In this document: positions 27,973 to 28,039 of the stretch, piece by piece | Layout of the letters: the number at the start of each line of letters is the position of its first letter | How positions within the stretch are numbered: the stretch's first letter is position 1 | Source: VGJV01 sp964646415 | GTDB taxonomy: Bacteria > Patescibacteriota > Minisyncoccia > UBA6257 > 2-01-FULL-56-20 | NCBI GenBank assembly: GCA_964646415.1 | Contig: CAZYEL010000015.1 | Span: 1-28,039 of the forward strand | Length of the DNA: 28,039 bases | Direction: 5' to 3' | Program-made: the position numbers and the translations under genes | Notes under the pieces: model-generated | Told to the model about the DNA's origin: nothing | The model's database searches: none | Seen by the model: the letters and a program-made list of their open reading frames with translations, nothing else

Positions 27973-28039
27973 CGGCGTTTACGCCACTTCTCATCCCCAT
28001 GACCTTGGAAACACTTCGGCGACTTTTGCGAGCGGGGTT
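27973..28039. other. Unassigned right edge
   Basis: These 67 bases hold no clear gene. A small hairpin, GGCG TTTA CGCC, follows the nuclease stop codon closely and could be the start of a terminator or of a further structured element beyond the edge. Confidence 0.3.

Noticed and set aside
1..28039. tRNA, rRNA and CRISPR features
   Set aside because: I looked for T-arm GGTTCRANYCC patterns with paired ends, conserved rRNA stretches and regularly spaced repeats, and found none.

Overview
The window looks like a chromosomal piece of a Candidate Phyla Radiation (Patescibacteria, Parcubacteria-like) genome. The reasons are indirect: short single-function genes packed tightly on both strands, many conserved orphan proteins, a stand-alone guaB, two small GIY-YIG proteins, a Cx2C/Cx2C zinc-ribbon protein with an RGG-rich N-terminus, and many start codons only 6-12 nt downstream of a -10 hexamer. 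No rRNA, tRNA or CRISPR array was recognised, so the lineage call is an inference.

Region 1 (1-8.9 kb). An insertion-sequence end enters from the left edge and an orphan ORF follows. Then come nrdA-nrdB on the minus strand, encoding a class I ribonucleotide reductase whose small subunit has Phe at the radical-tyrosine site (class Ic, Chlamydia-like). guaB lies divergently from nrdA, followed by a DUF378 membrane protein, an excisionase-type HTH protein and a secreted peptidoglycan-binding protein interrupted by one in-frame ochre stop. Next is a promoter, a long RNA-like stem-loop and the start of a small gene.

Region 2 (8.9-10.2 kb). An intact IS256-like (IS1249-type, zinc-binding) element of 1,096 bp has 15-bp perfect terminal inverted repeats. 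It sits between a short 5' gene fragment and a Fis-type HTH 3' fragment. Its left end matches the IS end at the window start over 25 bases in inverted orientation, so two related ends face each other across about 8.9 kb.

Region 3 (10.2-22.6 kb). This is housekeeping and accessory chromosome: greA, a 275-bp MITE-like element, a cold-shock gene, an ATP-grasp enzyme, a three-gene riboflavin block (riboflavin kinase, riboflavin synthase, lumazine synthase) and a ZIP metal transporter. It continues with an alpha/beta hydrolase with DUF5069, an HD-domain protein, a VOC protein with an apparent one-base frameshift, Nudix, an M23 peptidase, an S51 peptidase with GIY-YIG, the zinc-ribbon protein, a previously unlisted 50-aa membrane protein and a HAD phosphatase.

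Region 4 (22.6-28.0 kb). This part is visibly richer in A+T and looks acquired. It holds a HEPN-like protein and a GIY-YIG protein between two diverged 95-bp direct repeats. Beyond them a minus-strand set contains lexA, a two-helix membrane protein, a DUF2188 protein, a second Rx4H (HEPN-like) protein and a phage-type GH19 endolysin. This resembles a damage-regulated lysis or prophage-remnant module. Divergently from lexA lies a 179-nt multi-hairpin sequence, probably a structured RNA, followed by a stand-alone PD-(D/E)XK nuclease.

The strongest candidates for something undescribed are the multi-hairpin RNA with its nuclease, the LexA-linked lysis set, and the 95-bp repeats that carry the stop codon of the gene next to them.
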